NCBI GenBank assembly: GCA_947626785.1 | Contig: CANQTO010000002.1 | Span: 29,712-93,711 of the forward strand | DNA from: an uncultured Oscillospiraceae bacterium | GTDB lineage: Bacteria; Bacillota; Clostridia; Oscillospirales; Oscillospiraceae | Direction of reading: 5' to 3' | DNA length: 64,000 bases | Part shown: piece after piece, positions 39,562 to 46,599 of the stretch | Numbering within the stretch: the stretch's first letter is position 1 | How the letters are laid out: every line of letters starts with the position of its first letter | The notes under the pieces: generated by a model | Seen by the model: the letters and a program-made list of their open reading frames with translations, nothing else | Databases searched by the model: none | Told to the model about the DNA's origin: nothing | Made by a program: the position numbers and the translations under genes

Positions 39562-40062
39562 ATGAATGACGACAGATACATGGGGAGCGTGCTCTGCCAC
39601 CACGGTGTAAAAGGGATGCGGTGGGGCGTTATCCGTTCTCCGGAGCAGCTTGGACATGGTCCAGGCGGAAGAGAAGCACTTGAAAAGGACGACAGCTCTG
39701 TTATAATGGACGGAGATTACTACAAGAGTTCTAAAGGCTTTATCGCATCAAAGAGCAAGATAAAAGGCTACTGTCTTAAAGAAGGCGGTAAGCATGCTGA
39801 TGAATTTTTCAAGGTCGGTTACACAAAGAACGATACGGAGAAGCTGGTCAAGGACATCCATAAAAGATACGACATTTCCAAGCAGAAAGAAGCCCAAAAG
39901 AACAAGAGAGGTTATGGGACCTATTCGTTCAACATGGAGCTTGGTGTCACTTCTAAGAAGAAGTTTACCACTGTCTGGATCGATGATGGGCCTGATAATG
40001 CTCCAAGATTTGTAACGGCTTATGTGGACCGCCGGGTTGAGAAGGAGAATGATGAAGAATGA
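39562..40062 (+). CDS. HHGVKGMRWG-motif protein with DUF6883-like domain
   Basis: 166 residues. Residues 13-36 (CHHGVKGMRWGVIRSPEQLG) repeat the lead-in of the gene at 37254. The C-terminal domain (ASKSKIKGYCLKEGGKHADE, FFKVGYTKNDTEKLVKDIHK, KKFTTVWIDDGPDNAPRFVT) resembles DUF6883, seen in toxin-like and phage minor-capsid proteins. A protein packaged with the head is a reasonable guess. Confidence 0.65.
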   Translation: MNDDRYMGSVLCHHGVKGMRWGVIRSPEQLGHGPGGREALEKDDSSVIMDGDYYKSSKGFIASKSKIKGYCLKEGGKHADEFFKVGYTKNDTEKLVKDIHKRYDISKQKEAQKNKRGYGTYSFNMELGVTSKKKFTTVWIDDGPDNAPRFVTAYVDRRVEKENDEE

Positions 40063-40262
40063 CTTTTGAATTGTACACGAAGGTTTTGATCGTGAGCAAG
40101 GGGATTTACGGAGAGGTGATCGACACAGTGACTGGGGATGACGGAACACTCTATTATTTGGTAGAGAGCGACACTCCGGCGGAGAAACCGGACCCGGATT
40201 CCGTGATCGACAGCTGCTGGCCGCTGTATGAGTGTCCGGCGGACGATCTGAAGAAAGTATAA
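40059..40262 (+). CDS. Small beta-rich phage protein
   Basis: 67 residues, overlapping the previous gene by four bases. YTKVLIVSKGIYGEVIDTVT then GDDGTLYYLVESDTP looks like a small SH3/KOW-like barrel. Function unknown. A terminator follows. Confidence 0.65.
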   Translation: MTFELYTKVLIVSKGIYGEVIDTVTGDDGTLYYLVESDTPAEKPDPDSVIDSCWPLYECPADDLKKV

Positions 40263-40282
40263 TCCACTTGCCACTATCCAAG

Positions 40283-40312
40283 GACTGCGGAAAGCCGCGG
40301 TCTTTTTTTTAT
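40283..40312 (+). terminator. Intrinsic terminator
   Basis: GACTGCGG AAAG CCGCGGTC-type stem followed by eight T, 20 bases past the previous stop. Confidence 0.8.
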
Positions 40313-40343
40313 GCAAAAATCAAGGACACAGGAGGGAGAGCCT

Positions 40344-41597
40344 ATGGCGATTACAGATGGGCTCCGAAGGGCCTGGAACGCTTTCAGGAATAAAGACCCC
40401 ACCACCCGGTATTACGATTACGGTTCCGGTTCGGGATACCGGCCGGACAGACCGAGACTGAGTCGGGGAAATGAGCGGTCGATCATCACATCCGTTATCA
40501 ACAGGATCTCTATGGATGTGGCGTCTGTCAGCATACGGCATGTCCGGCTTGATGAAAACGGCCGTTTCTTGGAAGAGATCCATTCCGGGCTGAACGAATG
40601 CCTGACAACGGAGGCCAACATTGACCAAACCGGCCGGGCCTTTATACAGGATCTGGCTATGAGCATGCTGGACGAAGGCTGTGTTGCCGGCGTGCCTATA
40701 GAGACGGACGACAACCCAGAGGATTCCGGCAGCTTCAAGATCTATACCATGAGAACGGGCAAAATTCTGGAATGGTTTCCGAAGTTTGTCCGTTTGCAGG
40801 TCTATAACGAGTTGACCGGAAAACGGGAGGAAATCACACTCCCCAAAGAAGCGGTAGCTATCATTGAAAATCCGATGTATGCCGTGATGAACGAGCCTAA
40901 CTCCACTATGCAGAGGCTTATCCGAAAGCTGAACCTCTTGGATGCAGTGGACGAGCAAATGAGCAGCGGAAAACTGGATCTGATCATTCAGCTTCCGTAT
41001 GTGATCAAGACTCCAGCGCGAGAGGAGCAGGCGGAAAAGAGAAGAAAGAGTATAGAAAAGCAGCTTTCGGAAGGAAAGTATGGTATCGCATACACAGACG
41101 GGACTGAGAAGATCACGCAGCTCAACCGCCCTGTGGAGAACAACCTGATGCGGCAGGTGGAATATCTGACGAGCATGCTATACGGCCAGTTGGGTATCAC
41201 TCAGTCTATTCTGGATGGCTCTGCGGACGACAAGACCATGCTGAACTATCAGAACCGGATGGTGGAGCCGGTACTGTCTGCCATTACAGACGAGCTGAAA
41301 AGGAAGTTCCTGTCTAAAACAGCCAGGTCCCAGAGGCAGACTATCATGTTCTTCCGAGAGCCGTTTAAGCTGGTCCCGATCAGCGAATTGGCTGAGATCA
41401 CGGACAAGATGACCAGAAATGAAGTAATGACACCTAATGAGATCAGGCAGGTTATCGGCATGCGCCCGGCCAAAGACCCCAACGCTGATATGCTGAAGAA
41501 CAGAAACATCAGCGCGGCCAATGACCAGAGCAGCCAGCCGCCAGGGTCTCCTGATGACACAATAAACCGAGAGGAGGAAAACAGTCAAAATGGTTAA
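40344..41597 (+). CDS. Portal protein (HK97 family)
   Basis: 417 residues from ATG 40344 (GGAGGGAGAG upstream). Hallmarks: NERSIITSVINRISMDVASV start of the wing, VENNLMRQVEYLTSMLYGQL, GITQSILDGSADDKTMLNY, and EITDKMTRNEVMTPNEIRQV followed by GMRP. It forms the dodecameric vertex for DNA entry. C-terminus overlaps the protease-capsid gene by eight bases. Confidence 0.92.
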   Translation: MAITDGLRRAWNAFRNKDPTTRYYDYGSGSGYRPDRPRLSRGNERSIITSVINRISMDVASVSIRHVRLDENGRFLEEIHSGLNECLTTEANIDQTGRAFIQDLAMSMLDEGCVAGVPIETDDNPEDSGSFKIYTMRTGKILEWFPKFVRLQVYNELTGKREEITLPKEAVAIIENPMYAVMNEPNSTMQRLIRKLNLLDAVDEQMSSGKLDLIIQLPYVIKTPAREEQAEKRRKSIEKQLSEGKYGIAYTDGTEKITQLNRPVENNLMRQVEYLTSMLYGQLGITQSILDGSADDKTMLNYQNRMVEPVLSAITDELKRKFLSKTARSQRQTIMFFREPFKLVPISELAEITDKMTRNEVMTPNEIRQVIGMRPAKDPNADMLKNRNISAANDQSSQPPGSPDDTINREEENSQNG

Positions 41598-43428
41598 AGG
41601 TTTTGATTTCAGCGGCTGGGCTACCCGCGCCAACATGCGGTGCAGCGACGGCCGCGTGATCATGAAGGATGCCTTTAAGGATTGCGATGGCGCCACGGTG
41701 CCTCTTGTGTGGGGGCATAAGCATGATTCAACCAGCACTGTTATTGGCCATGCTCTCCTGGAGAACCGGGAAGAGGGTGTTTATGCCTACGGTTTCCTGA
41801 ACTCCACCCAGAGCGGGAAAGAGGCCAAGATTCTGGTTGAGCATGGGGACGTGTCGGCCATGTCTATCTATGCCAACCACCTGAAAGAGCAGGCCGGTAA
41901 TGTGATCCACGGCATCATCCGCGAAGTGAGTCTTGTGCTGGCCGGGGCCAACCCCGGAGCTCTTATCGACTCTGTAATCGTCCACAGCGACGGCAGCGTC
42001 ACCGAGGACAGAGAGCAGGGCGTTCTTTATACCGGAGAGATCATCGAGCTTTGTCATGCTGATGAAGAGGACAAAGAGGAGGACAACTCCGGCGGCGAAA
42101 GCAAGGAAGAAAAGAAGGAAGACAAGGATGACGGCGAAGACGAGACCGCACAGGCGATCTACGACAGTCTCACCCCGAAGCAGAAGGTGGTCGTTGAAGG
42201 CATTTTCGAGGCCGCCATTGACGACCTTATGAAAGAGAAAGAAGACAATCCTGATAAAAATGAGGAGGACAAAAATTCCATGAAGCACAACATCTTTGAC
42301 CAGGAGACCAAGTCTCCCGAGACCTATCTGAGCCACGAGGAAGGCGTTCAGATCATCAATCAGGCCAAGAGCTTCGGCGGTCGGAGCCTGAAAGCGGAGC
42401 TTGCCGCTTATGTCGCCGAGAACAAGAAAGAGCTGGCCCATGCCGATCTGGGCTTCAACAACATCTCCACTCTGTTCCCTGAGTATGAGGACGTGAAGCC
42501 CGGCGCTCCCGACACGATCACCAGCGATCAGGGCTGGGTGACGGAGGTCATCAATGGGGTCCACAAGAGCCCCATGAGCCGCCTGCGTACCCGTCATGTG
42601 GACGCGAGAGACATCAGCAACCGCCGGGCCCAGGGTTATAAGAAGGGTACCCAGAAGACCGACGCCGGCAACCTGGATGTGACCTCCCGCACCACCGACC
42701 CCATCACCGTGTACATCCGTTCCAAGCTGGATCGTGACGACATTGTGGACATCACCGACTTTGATGTGGTGGCCTACATGTACGAGAACGACAAGCGGAA
42801 TCTGTACGAGGAGCTGGCCCGCCAGATCATGATCGGCGACGGCAGGAGCGGCGATAAGGCCATTGACCCGACCAAGATCCGCCCGATCTGGCTGGACGAG
42901 GAGACCTACACCATCCACAAGGATGTGGACATCGACAAGATGAAGACCACGCTGAACGGCAGCAACACCGCTGCCAATTTCGGCGAGAACTACATCTATG
43001 CCGAGGCCGTCATCGAGAGCCTGCTGTATGCCCGGGAGAACTACCGCGGCTCCGGCAACCCCGTATTCTTCTGCACGCCGCATCTGGTGAACGTGATGCT
43101 GCTGGCCCGCGACCTGAACGGACGCCGGGTCTATGACAACATCACCGAGCTGACCGCGGCGCTGAACGTGCGGAAGATCGTGACCGCCGAGCAGTTTGAG
43201 GGTCAGACCAGGACAGCCTCCGGCGAGAAGACCAAGAAGCTGCTGGGCATAATGGTCAACCTGAGCGACTACTACACCGGCTACACTAAGGGCGGTCAGC
43301 TCACTCACTTCACTGATTTCGACATCAACTTCAACCAGGAAGTGAGCCTGCTGGAGACCCGTCTGTCCGGCGCCAATACCCGCCTGTTCTCCGCCATCGC
43401 TCTGGAAGAGGACGTCACGGGAAAATAA
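41590..43428 (+). CDS. Prohead protease fused to major capsid protein
   Basis: 612 residues. Residues 1-165: HK97-type protease with His43/His45 (PLVWGHKHDS) and Ser92 (GDVSAMSIYA). About 165-230: acidic Glu/Asp/Lys linker like a scaffold domain. From 231: HK97-fold capsid protein (SRLRTRHVDARDIS, ITDFDVVAYMYENDKRNLYE, LLARDLNGRRVYDNITELTA). An in-frame ATG at 42280 (residue 231) follows GAGGAGGAC at 11 bases, so capsid can also be made without protease. The gene ends in a -1 frameshift signal (43419-43463). Confidence 0.92.
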   Translation: MVKGFDFSGWATRANMRCSDGRVIMKDAFKDCDGATVPLVWGHKHDSTSTVIGHALLENREEGVYAYGFLNSTQSGKEAKILVEHGDVSAMSIYANHLKEQAGNVIHGIIREVSLVLAGANPGALIDSVIVHSDGSVTEDREQGVLYTGEIIELCHADEEDKEEDNSGGESKEEKKEDKDDGEDETAQAIYDSLTPKQKVVVEGIFEAAIDDLMKEKEDNPDKNEEDKNSMKHNIFDQETKSPETYLSHEEGVQIINQAKSFGGRSLKAELAAYVAENKKELAHADLGFNNISTLFPEYEDVKPGAPDTITSDQGWVTEVINGVHKSPMSRLRTRHVDARDISNRRAQGYKKGTQKTDAGNLDVTSRTTDPITVYIRSKLDRDDIVDITDFDVVAYMYENDKRNLYEELARQIMIGDGRSGDKAIDPTKIRPIWLDEETYTIHKDVDIDKMKTTLNGSNTAANFGENYIYAEAVIESLLYARENYRGSGNPVFFCTPHLVNVMLLARDLNGRRVYDNITELTAALNVRKIVTAEQFEGQTRTASGEKTKKLLGIMVNLSDYYTGYTKGGQLTHFTDFDINFNQEVSLLETRLSGANTRLFSAIALEEDVTGK

Positions 43429-43463
43429 TAGGTCCCCGCGTTGAAGCCGTAACCACGGGGACC
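43419..43463 (+). promoter_or_regulatory. Programmed -1 ribosomal frameshift signal at the end of the capsid gene
   Basis: Slippery heptamer G-GGA-AAA occupies 43419-43425 in the correct phase (capsid codons GGA, AAA, then stop TAA). After a 5-base spacer, GGTCCCCG (43431-43438) pairs perfectly with CGGGGACC (43456-43463). Slipping back one base leads straight into the open frame of 43425-43808. All three parts of a bacterial -1 signal are present. Confidence 0.8.
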
Positions 43464-43808
43464 GATCTTTACGGGCTCAAAGCCGAAAACTTGCAGGAGG
43501 ATGTGACGGTGGGTGACGACGAGATCACCGGTACGTCCAAGCATGTGAGCAGTTACCCCGGTTTCAGCGGTTCGGAGGAGGAGCAGGAAGGAAACTTCCT
43601 GGCGCTGTCTCTGAAGGCCAATGAGGGCGTAACAATTTCGACGGAGCTTCTGAACGGCACGCATGGCGCCGTAGAGGTGACTGACGGGTTCTGCGTCTAC
43701 CGGATCACGGACAAGGACCAGCAGAGCGTGAAGGTCACATTCGAGACCGACGGCGCTAAGATCGTCAAGACTTACGGACTTTCCGGACTCGATTGTCAGA
43801 AAGCCTGA
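43425..43808 (+). CDS. -1 frame capsid extension (immunoglobulin-like decoration domain)
   Basis: Reading on from the slippery site gives IIGPRVEAVTTGTDLYGLKA then ENLQEDVTVGDDEITGTSKH and a beta-rich domain ending VKVTFETDGAKIVKTYGLSG. The frame has no ATG; the earliest good independent start would be GTG 43509 behind AGGAGG, which would discard coding-looking sequence. The fold pattern fits Ig-like/head-fibre domains that phages often add to a fraction of capsid subunits by frameshifting. Separate translation remains possible. Confidence 0.7.
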   Translation: MIGPRVEAVTTGTDLYGLKAENLQEDVTVGDDEITGTSKHVSSYPGFSGSEEEQEGNFLALSLKANEGVTISTELLNGTHGAVEVTDGFCVYRITDKDQQSVKVTFETDGAKIVKTYGLSGLDCQKA

Positions 43809-43821
43809 CAAGAGGGTCAAA

Positions 43822-44154
43822 ATGGGAAAGTATTACGGAATTGTCGGCTATGTAGAGGATGTTGAAACGCGCAAGAGCATATGGGAGTCTAAAGTCACGG
43901 AGAGAGAGTATTACGGCGATATCATCAAGAATAACCGCCGTCTCGAAACCGGAGACAGTGTGAACGACACGTTAAAGCTGAACAACATTGTCAGCATCGT
44001 GTCAGATCCTTATGCGCTGGAGCATGTGTTCGCTATCCGATACGTTGAGTGGATGGGGGTACTCTGGAAGGTGGAAAACGCCGAGATCCAGAGCCCCCGC
44101 ATTTTATTGTCGATCGGAGGTGTGTATCATGGACCGACGGCAAAAACTGGATGA
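43822..44154 (+). CDS. Head-tail joining protein
   Basis: 110 residues. MGKYYGIVGYVEDVETRKSI then EREYYGDIIKNNRRLETGDS and IRYVEWMGVLWKVENAEIQS are typical of the DUF7253-type head completion proteins of Firmicute phages, which are small beta barrels beneath the connector. Overlaps the next gene. Confidence 0.75.
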   Translation: MGKYYGIVGYVEDVETRKSIWESKVTEREYYGDIIKNNRRLETGDSVNDTLKLNNIVSIVSDPYALEHVFAIRYVEWMGVLWKVENAEIQSPRILLSIGGVYHGPTAKTG

Positions 44155-44428
44155 TTGGCTGCGGCAGATCGCGGAGCATGTCTATTTCCAGCCGCCTGGC
44201 GAACAGAGCATGAAGTACGACTGTATCGTGTATGAGCGGTCCGGACTTGGTTCTGACCATGCGGACAACGCCCCGTACCTGCATCGGGACCAGTATGAAG
44301 TCACTGCTATTTACAGAGATCCGGATAGTCAGATACCGAGGAAGATCGCAGATCTGCCCGCATGCCGTCATACCAGACATTTCACTTACGACAACCTGCA
44401 CCACGACGTTTTCACCATTACAATCTGA
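44129..44428 (+). CDS. Tail completion / minor head-tail protein
   Basis: 99 residues from ATG 44129, GGAGGTG upstream. MDRRQKLDDWLRQIAEHVYF then YEVTAIYRDPDSQIPRKIAD and a Cys/His-containing end. Found between the joining protein and the tail tube gene in related phages, the place of a tail terminator. Role inferred from position. Confidence 0.65.
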   Translation: MDRRQKLDDWLRQIAEHVYFQPPGEQSMKYDCIVYERSGLGSDHADNAPYLHRDQYEVTAIYRDPDSQIPRKIADLPACRHTRHFTYDNLHHDVFTITI

Positions 44429-44450
44429 TTTCCAAAAAGGAGGATACAAA

Positions 44451-45110
44451 ATGTATGCACTTACCTGGGGTGCCCCCAAAGACCGCCAGTACGAGTATGG
44501 CGTATCGAAGGGCGTTCACTACATGAAAGACGCGGAGGGCGTTTATAAGAACGCCGCTCCCTGGAACGGTCTGATCAACGTGACGGATTCCCCGTCCGGC
44601 GCGGACAACACCAAGCTCTTTGCCGACGGCATCGAGTATGCCGCTCTGCGGGCCAGCGAGACCTACGGGCTGAGCATTGAGGCGTACACCTATCCCGACC
44701 AGTTTGCTGAATGCGACGGCTATACGCAGCCTGTTCCCGGCCTCTTTGTGGGCCAGCAGACCCGTAAGCCTTTCGGCATGTGCTGGAGGACCGAGATCGG
44801 CAACGCCGACAACCCGGAGGATGGGTACTTCCTCCATATCGCCTACGGTATCACCGTTTCGCCCAGCGAGCAGTCTCATGACACAGTGAACGACAACCCC
44901 GACGCGGCCACCTTCTCTTGGGATGGGGAGGCTACGCCTGTTCCGTTCGCCAAGGGCAAGCCCACCGCCAAGCTGAAGATCGACAGCCGGAAGTTCAAGG
45001 ACAAGATGGCCGACCTGGAGAAGAAGCTCTACGGCGACGACTCCGGCGAGGCTACGCTGCCCACTCCGGACGAGATCATCAAGATCCTGAATCCCTCTGA
45101 GGCTGTGTGA
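44451..45110 (+). CDS. Major tail tube protein
   Basis: 219 residues from ATG 44451 (AAGGAGG upstream). ALTWGAPKDRQYEYGVSKGV, RASETYGLSIEAYTYPDQFA, PFGMCWRTEIGNADNPEDGY and the closing KLKIDSRKFKDKMADLEKKL are the phi13/HK97-type major tail protein pattern. It forms the tube around the tape measure. Confidence 0.85.
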   Translation: MYALTWGAPKDRQYEYGVSKGVHYMKDAEGVYKNAAPWNGLINVTDSPSGADNTKLFADGIEYAALRASETYGLSIEAYTYPDQFAECDGYTQPVPGLFVGQQTRKPFGMCWRTEIGNADNPEDGYFLHIAYGITVSPSEQSHDTVNDNPDAATFSWDGEATPVPFAKGKPTAKLKIDSRKFKDKMADLEKKLYGDDSGEATLPTPDEIIKILNPSEAV

Positions 45111-45164
45111 CGAGGCGCCGCTGCCATAAGAAATACCGCTCCCGTCAATAAGCGGTCGAAAACA

Positions 45165-45190
45165 GGAGAGCATGGACGGGCGTGCTCTCC
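45165..45190 (+). terminator. Hairpin after the tail tube gene
   Basis: GGAGAGCA (45165-45172) pairs exactly with TGCTCTCC (45183-45190). There is no T-tract, so it more likely stabilises the abundant tail-tube mRNA or attenuates downstream genes than stops transcription. Confidence 0.55.
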
Positions 45191-45217
45191 AAAATAATGA
45201 AAAGGAGAAAATGAACA

Positions 45218-45643
45218 ATGTACAAGAAAAGCATCACCTACACCGATTACAACGGTAACGAGAGGACTGAGGGCTTCTATTTCAACATGTCCAAGTCCGA
45301 GGCGGTCAAGCTGAACGCCAAGTATCCCGGCGGCATTACGGAGGCTATGACCGAGGCTGTCCAGTCTCAGGATGGGCAAAAGATCATCGACTTCTTTGAG
45401 GAGCTGGTGGCGGTCTCCTATGGCAAAAAGACACCGGACGGCCGGCGCTTCATCAAATCCCAGGAGGTCCTGGACGAATTCCGGCAGTGTCCTGCCTATG
45501 ACATCTTCTTCATGGAGCTGGTGACCAATACTGAAGAGGCCAGCAACTTCTTCAACGGGATCATTCCCCAGATCCAGGTAGACAACATGGCGGCGAGCGC
45601 GACGGAGCCGAATACCGCTCCGGTCCTTATGCCGGCCACATAA
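45218..45643 (+). CDS. Tail assembly chaperone (gpG-type)
   Basis: 141 residues, AAAAGGAG upstream. YKKSITYTDYNGNERTEGFY, FNMSKSEAVKLNAKYPGGIT and FIKSQEVLDEFRQCPAYDIF match the chaperone encoded before tape measure genes in Clostridia phages. Here the second chaperone has its own start 15 bases later rather than a frameshift. Confidence 0.8.
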   Translation: MYKKSITYTDYNGNERTEGFYFNMSKSEAVKLNAKYPGGITEAMTEAVQSQDGQKIIDFFEELVAVSYGKKTPDGRRFIKSQEVLDEFRQCPAYDIFFMELVTNTEEASNFFNGIIPQIQVDNMAASATEPNTAPVLMPAT

Positions 45644-45658
45644 AGGAACCGCGGAAGG

Positions 45659-46201
45659 ATGCTGCAAATAACGATAGAGCCCTATGAAGCATTTAACGAG
45701 AAGACAAATGAGTTTTTGTATTCAGACGGGGCGACTTTGCAGCTTGAGCACTCATTGATGTCTATCGCTAAATGGGAGTCAAAATGGAACAAACCTTTTC
45801 TGAATCAGCCACGAAAAACAAGGGAAGAATGCATCGACTATGTCCGGTGCATGACTATCACCCAAAATGTGGACCCGTTGGCGTACATGGGGCTGACCGA
45901 CGCCCAGATCGAGGAGATCAACCGGTATATTGAAGCCCCGATGACAGCGACCTGGTTCAGAGAAGACAACAATAAACGGTTTGACAGAAGACCCGTGACA
46001 GCGGAGATCATTTATTACTGGATGATCTCGCTTCACATACCGTTTGAGTGCCAGAAATGGCATTTGAACAGGCTTTTGACGCTGATCCGCGTCTGCAACG
46101 AAAAGAACGCTCCAAGAAAAAAGAGAAACAGGCAGGAGATCCAGGCAGAGCGATGGGCGTTGAACGAAGCCAGAAAGAAAAAGTACAACAGCACCGGATA
46201 A
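45659..46201 (+). CDS. Second tail assembly protein (gpT-position)
   Basis: 180 residues, GGAAGG upstream. YEAFNEKTNEFLYSDGATLQ, LEHSLMSIAKWESKWNKPFL and the region ITQNVDPLAYMGLTDAQIEE belong to a family that sits directly before tape measure genes and acts with the chaperone. Basic Lys-rich end (EARKKKYNSTG). Confidence 0.75.
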   Translation: MLQITIEPYEAFNEKTNEFLYSDGATLQLEHSLMSIAKWESKWNKPFLNQPRKTREECIDYVRCMTITQNVDPLAYMGLTDAQIEEINRYIEAPMTATWFREDNNKRFDRRPVTAEIIYYWMISLHIPFECQKWHLNRLLTLIRVCNEKNAPRKKRNRQEIQAERWALNEARKKKYNSTG

Positions 46202-46221
46202 AATGACGGGAGGTGAGAGCA

Positions 46222-46599
46222 TTGATCCGGTTCAGACATTCAGGGAATTTCAAGCATACGGAGGCTTTTTTCAGAAAGGCTTCCAATATGAACTACAGAG
46301 CCCTGCTGGAACAGTATGGGCAGGCCGGAGCAGAGGCTCTCGCCTCCGCAACGCCGGTGGACTCCGGCAAAACAGCCGCCTCCTGGGGGTACGAGATCGA
46401 GGAAACCCCCGGGGGCGTTTCTATTTACTGGACAAATTCCAACATTCAAGACGGGGTAAACATCGCGGTGATCCTACAATTCGGGCATGGCACCGGCACT
46501 GGAGGCTATGTTCGCGGCATTGACTATATAAACCCCGCCCTCCGACCAATCTTTGAACAGATCGCAGATAAAGCCTGGAAGGAGGTAACGTCAGCATGA
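46222..46599 (+). CDS. HK97 gp10-like minor tail/neck protein
   Basis: 125 residues beginning at TTG 46222 (GGGAGGTGA upstream). FRHSGNFKHTEAFFRKASNM, VDSGKTAASWGYEIEETPGG and VAVILQFGHGTGTGGYVRGI are the HK97 gp10/tail-completion signature. In most phages this gene lies near the connector; here it is just before the tape measure, overlapping it by four bases. Confidence 0.75.
   Translation: MIRFRHSGNFKHTEAFFRKASNMNYRALLEQYGQAGAEALASATPVDSGKTAASWGYEIEETPGGVSIYWTNSNIQDGVNIAVILQFGHGTGTGGYVRGIDYINPALRPIFEQIADKAWKEVTSA

Noticed and set aside
45600..45680. Frameshift between the two tail assembly genes
   Set aside because: No slippery heptamer in phase; the second gene has its own ATG and GGAAGG site 15 bases after the first stop.
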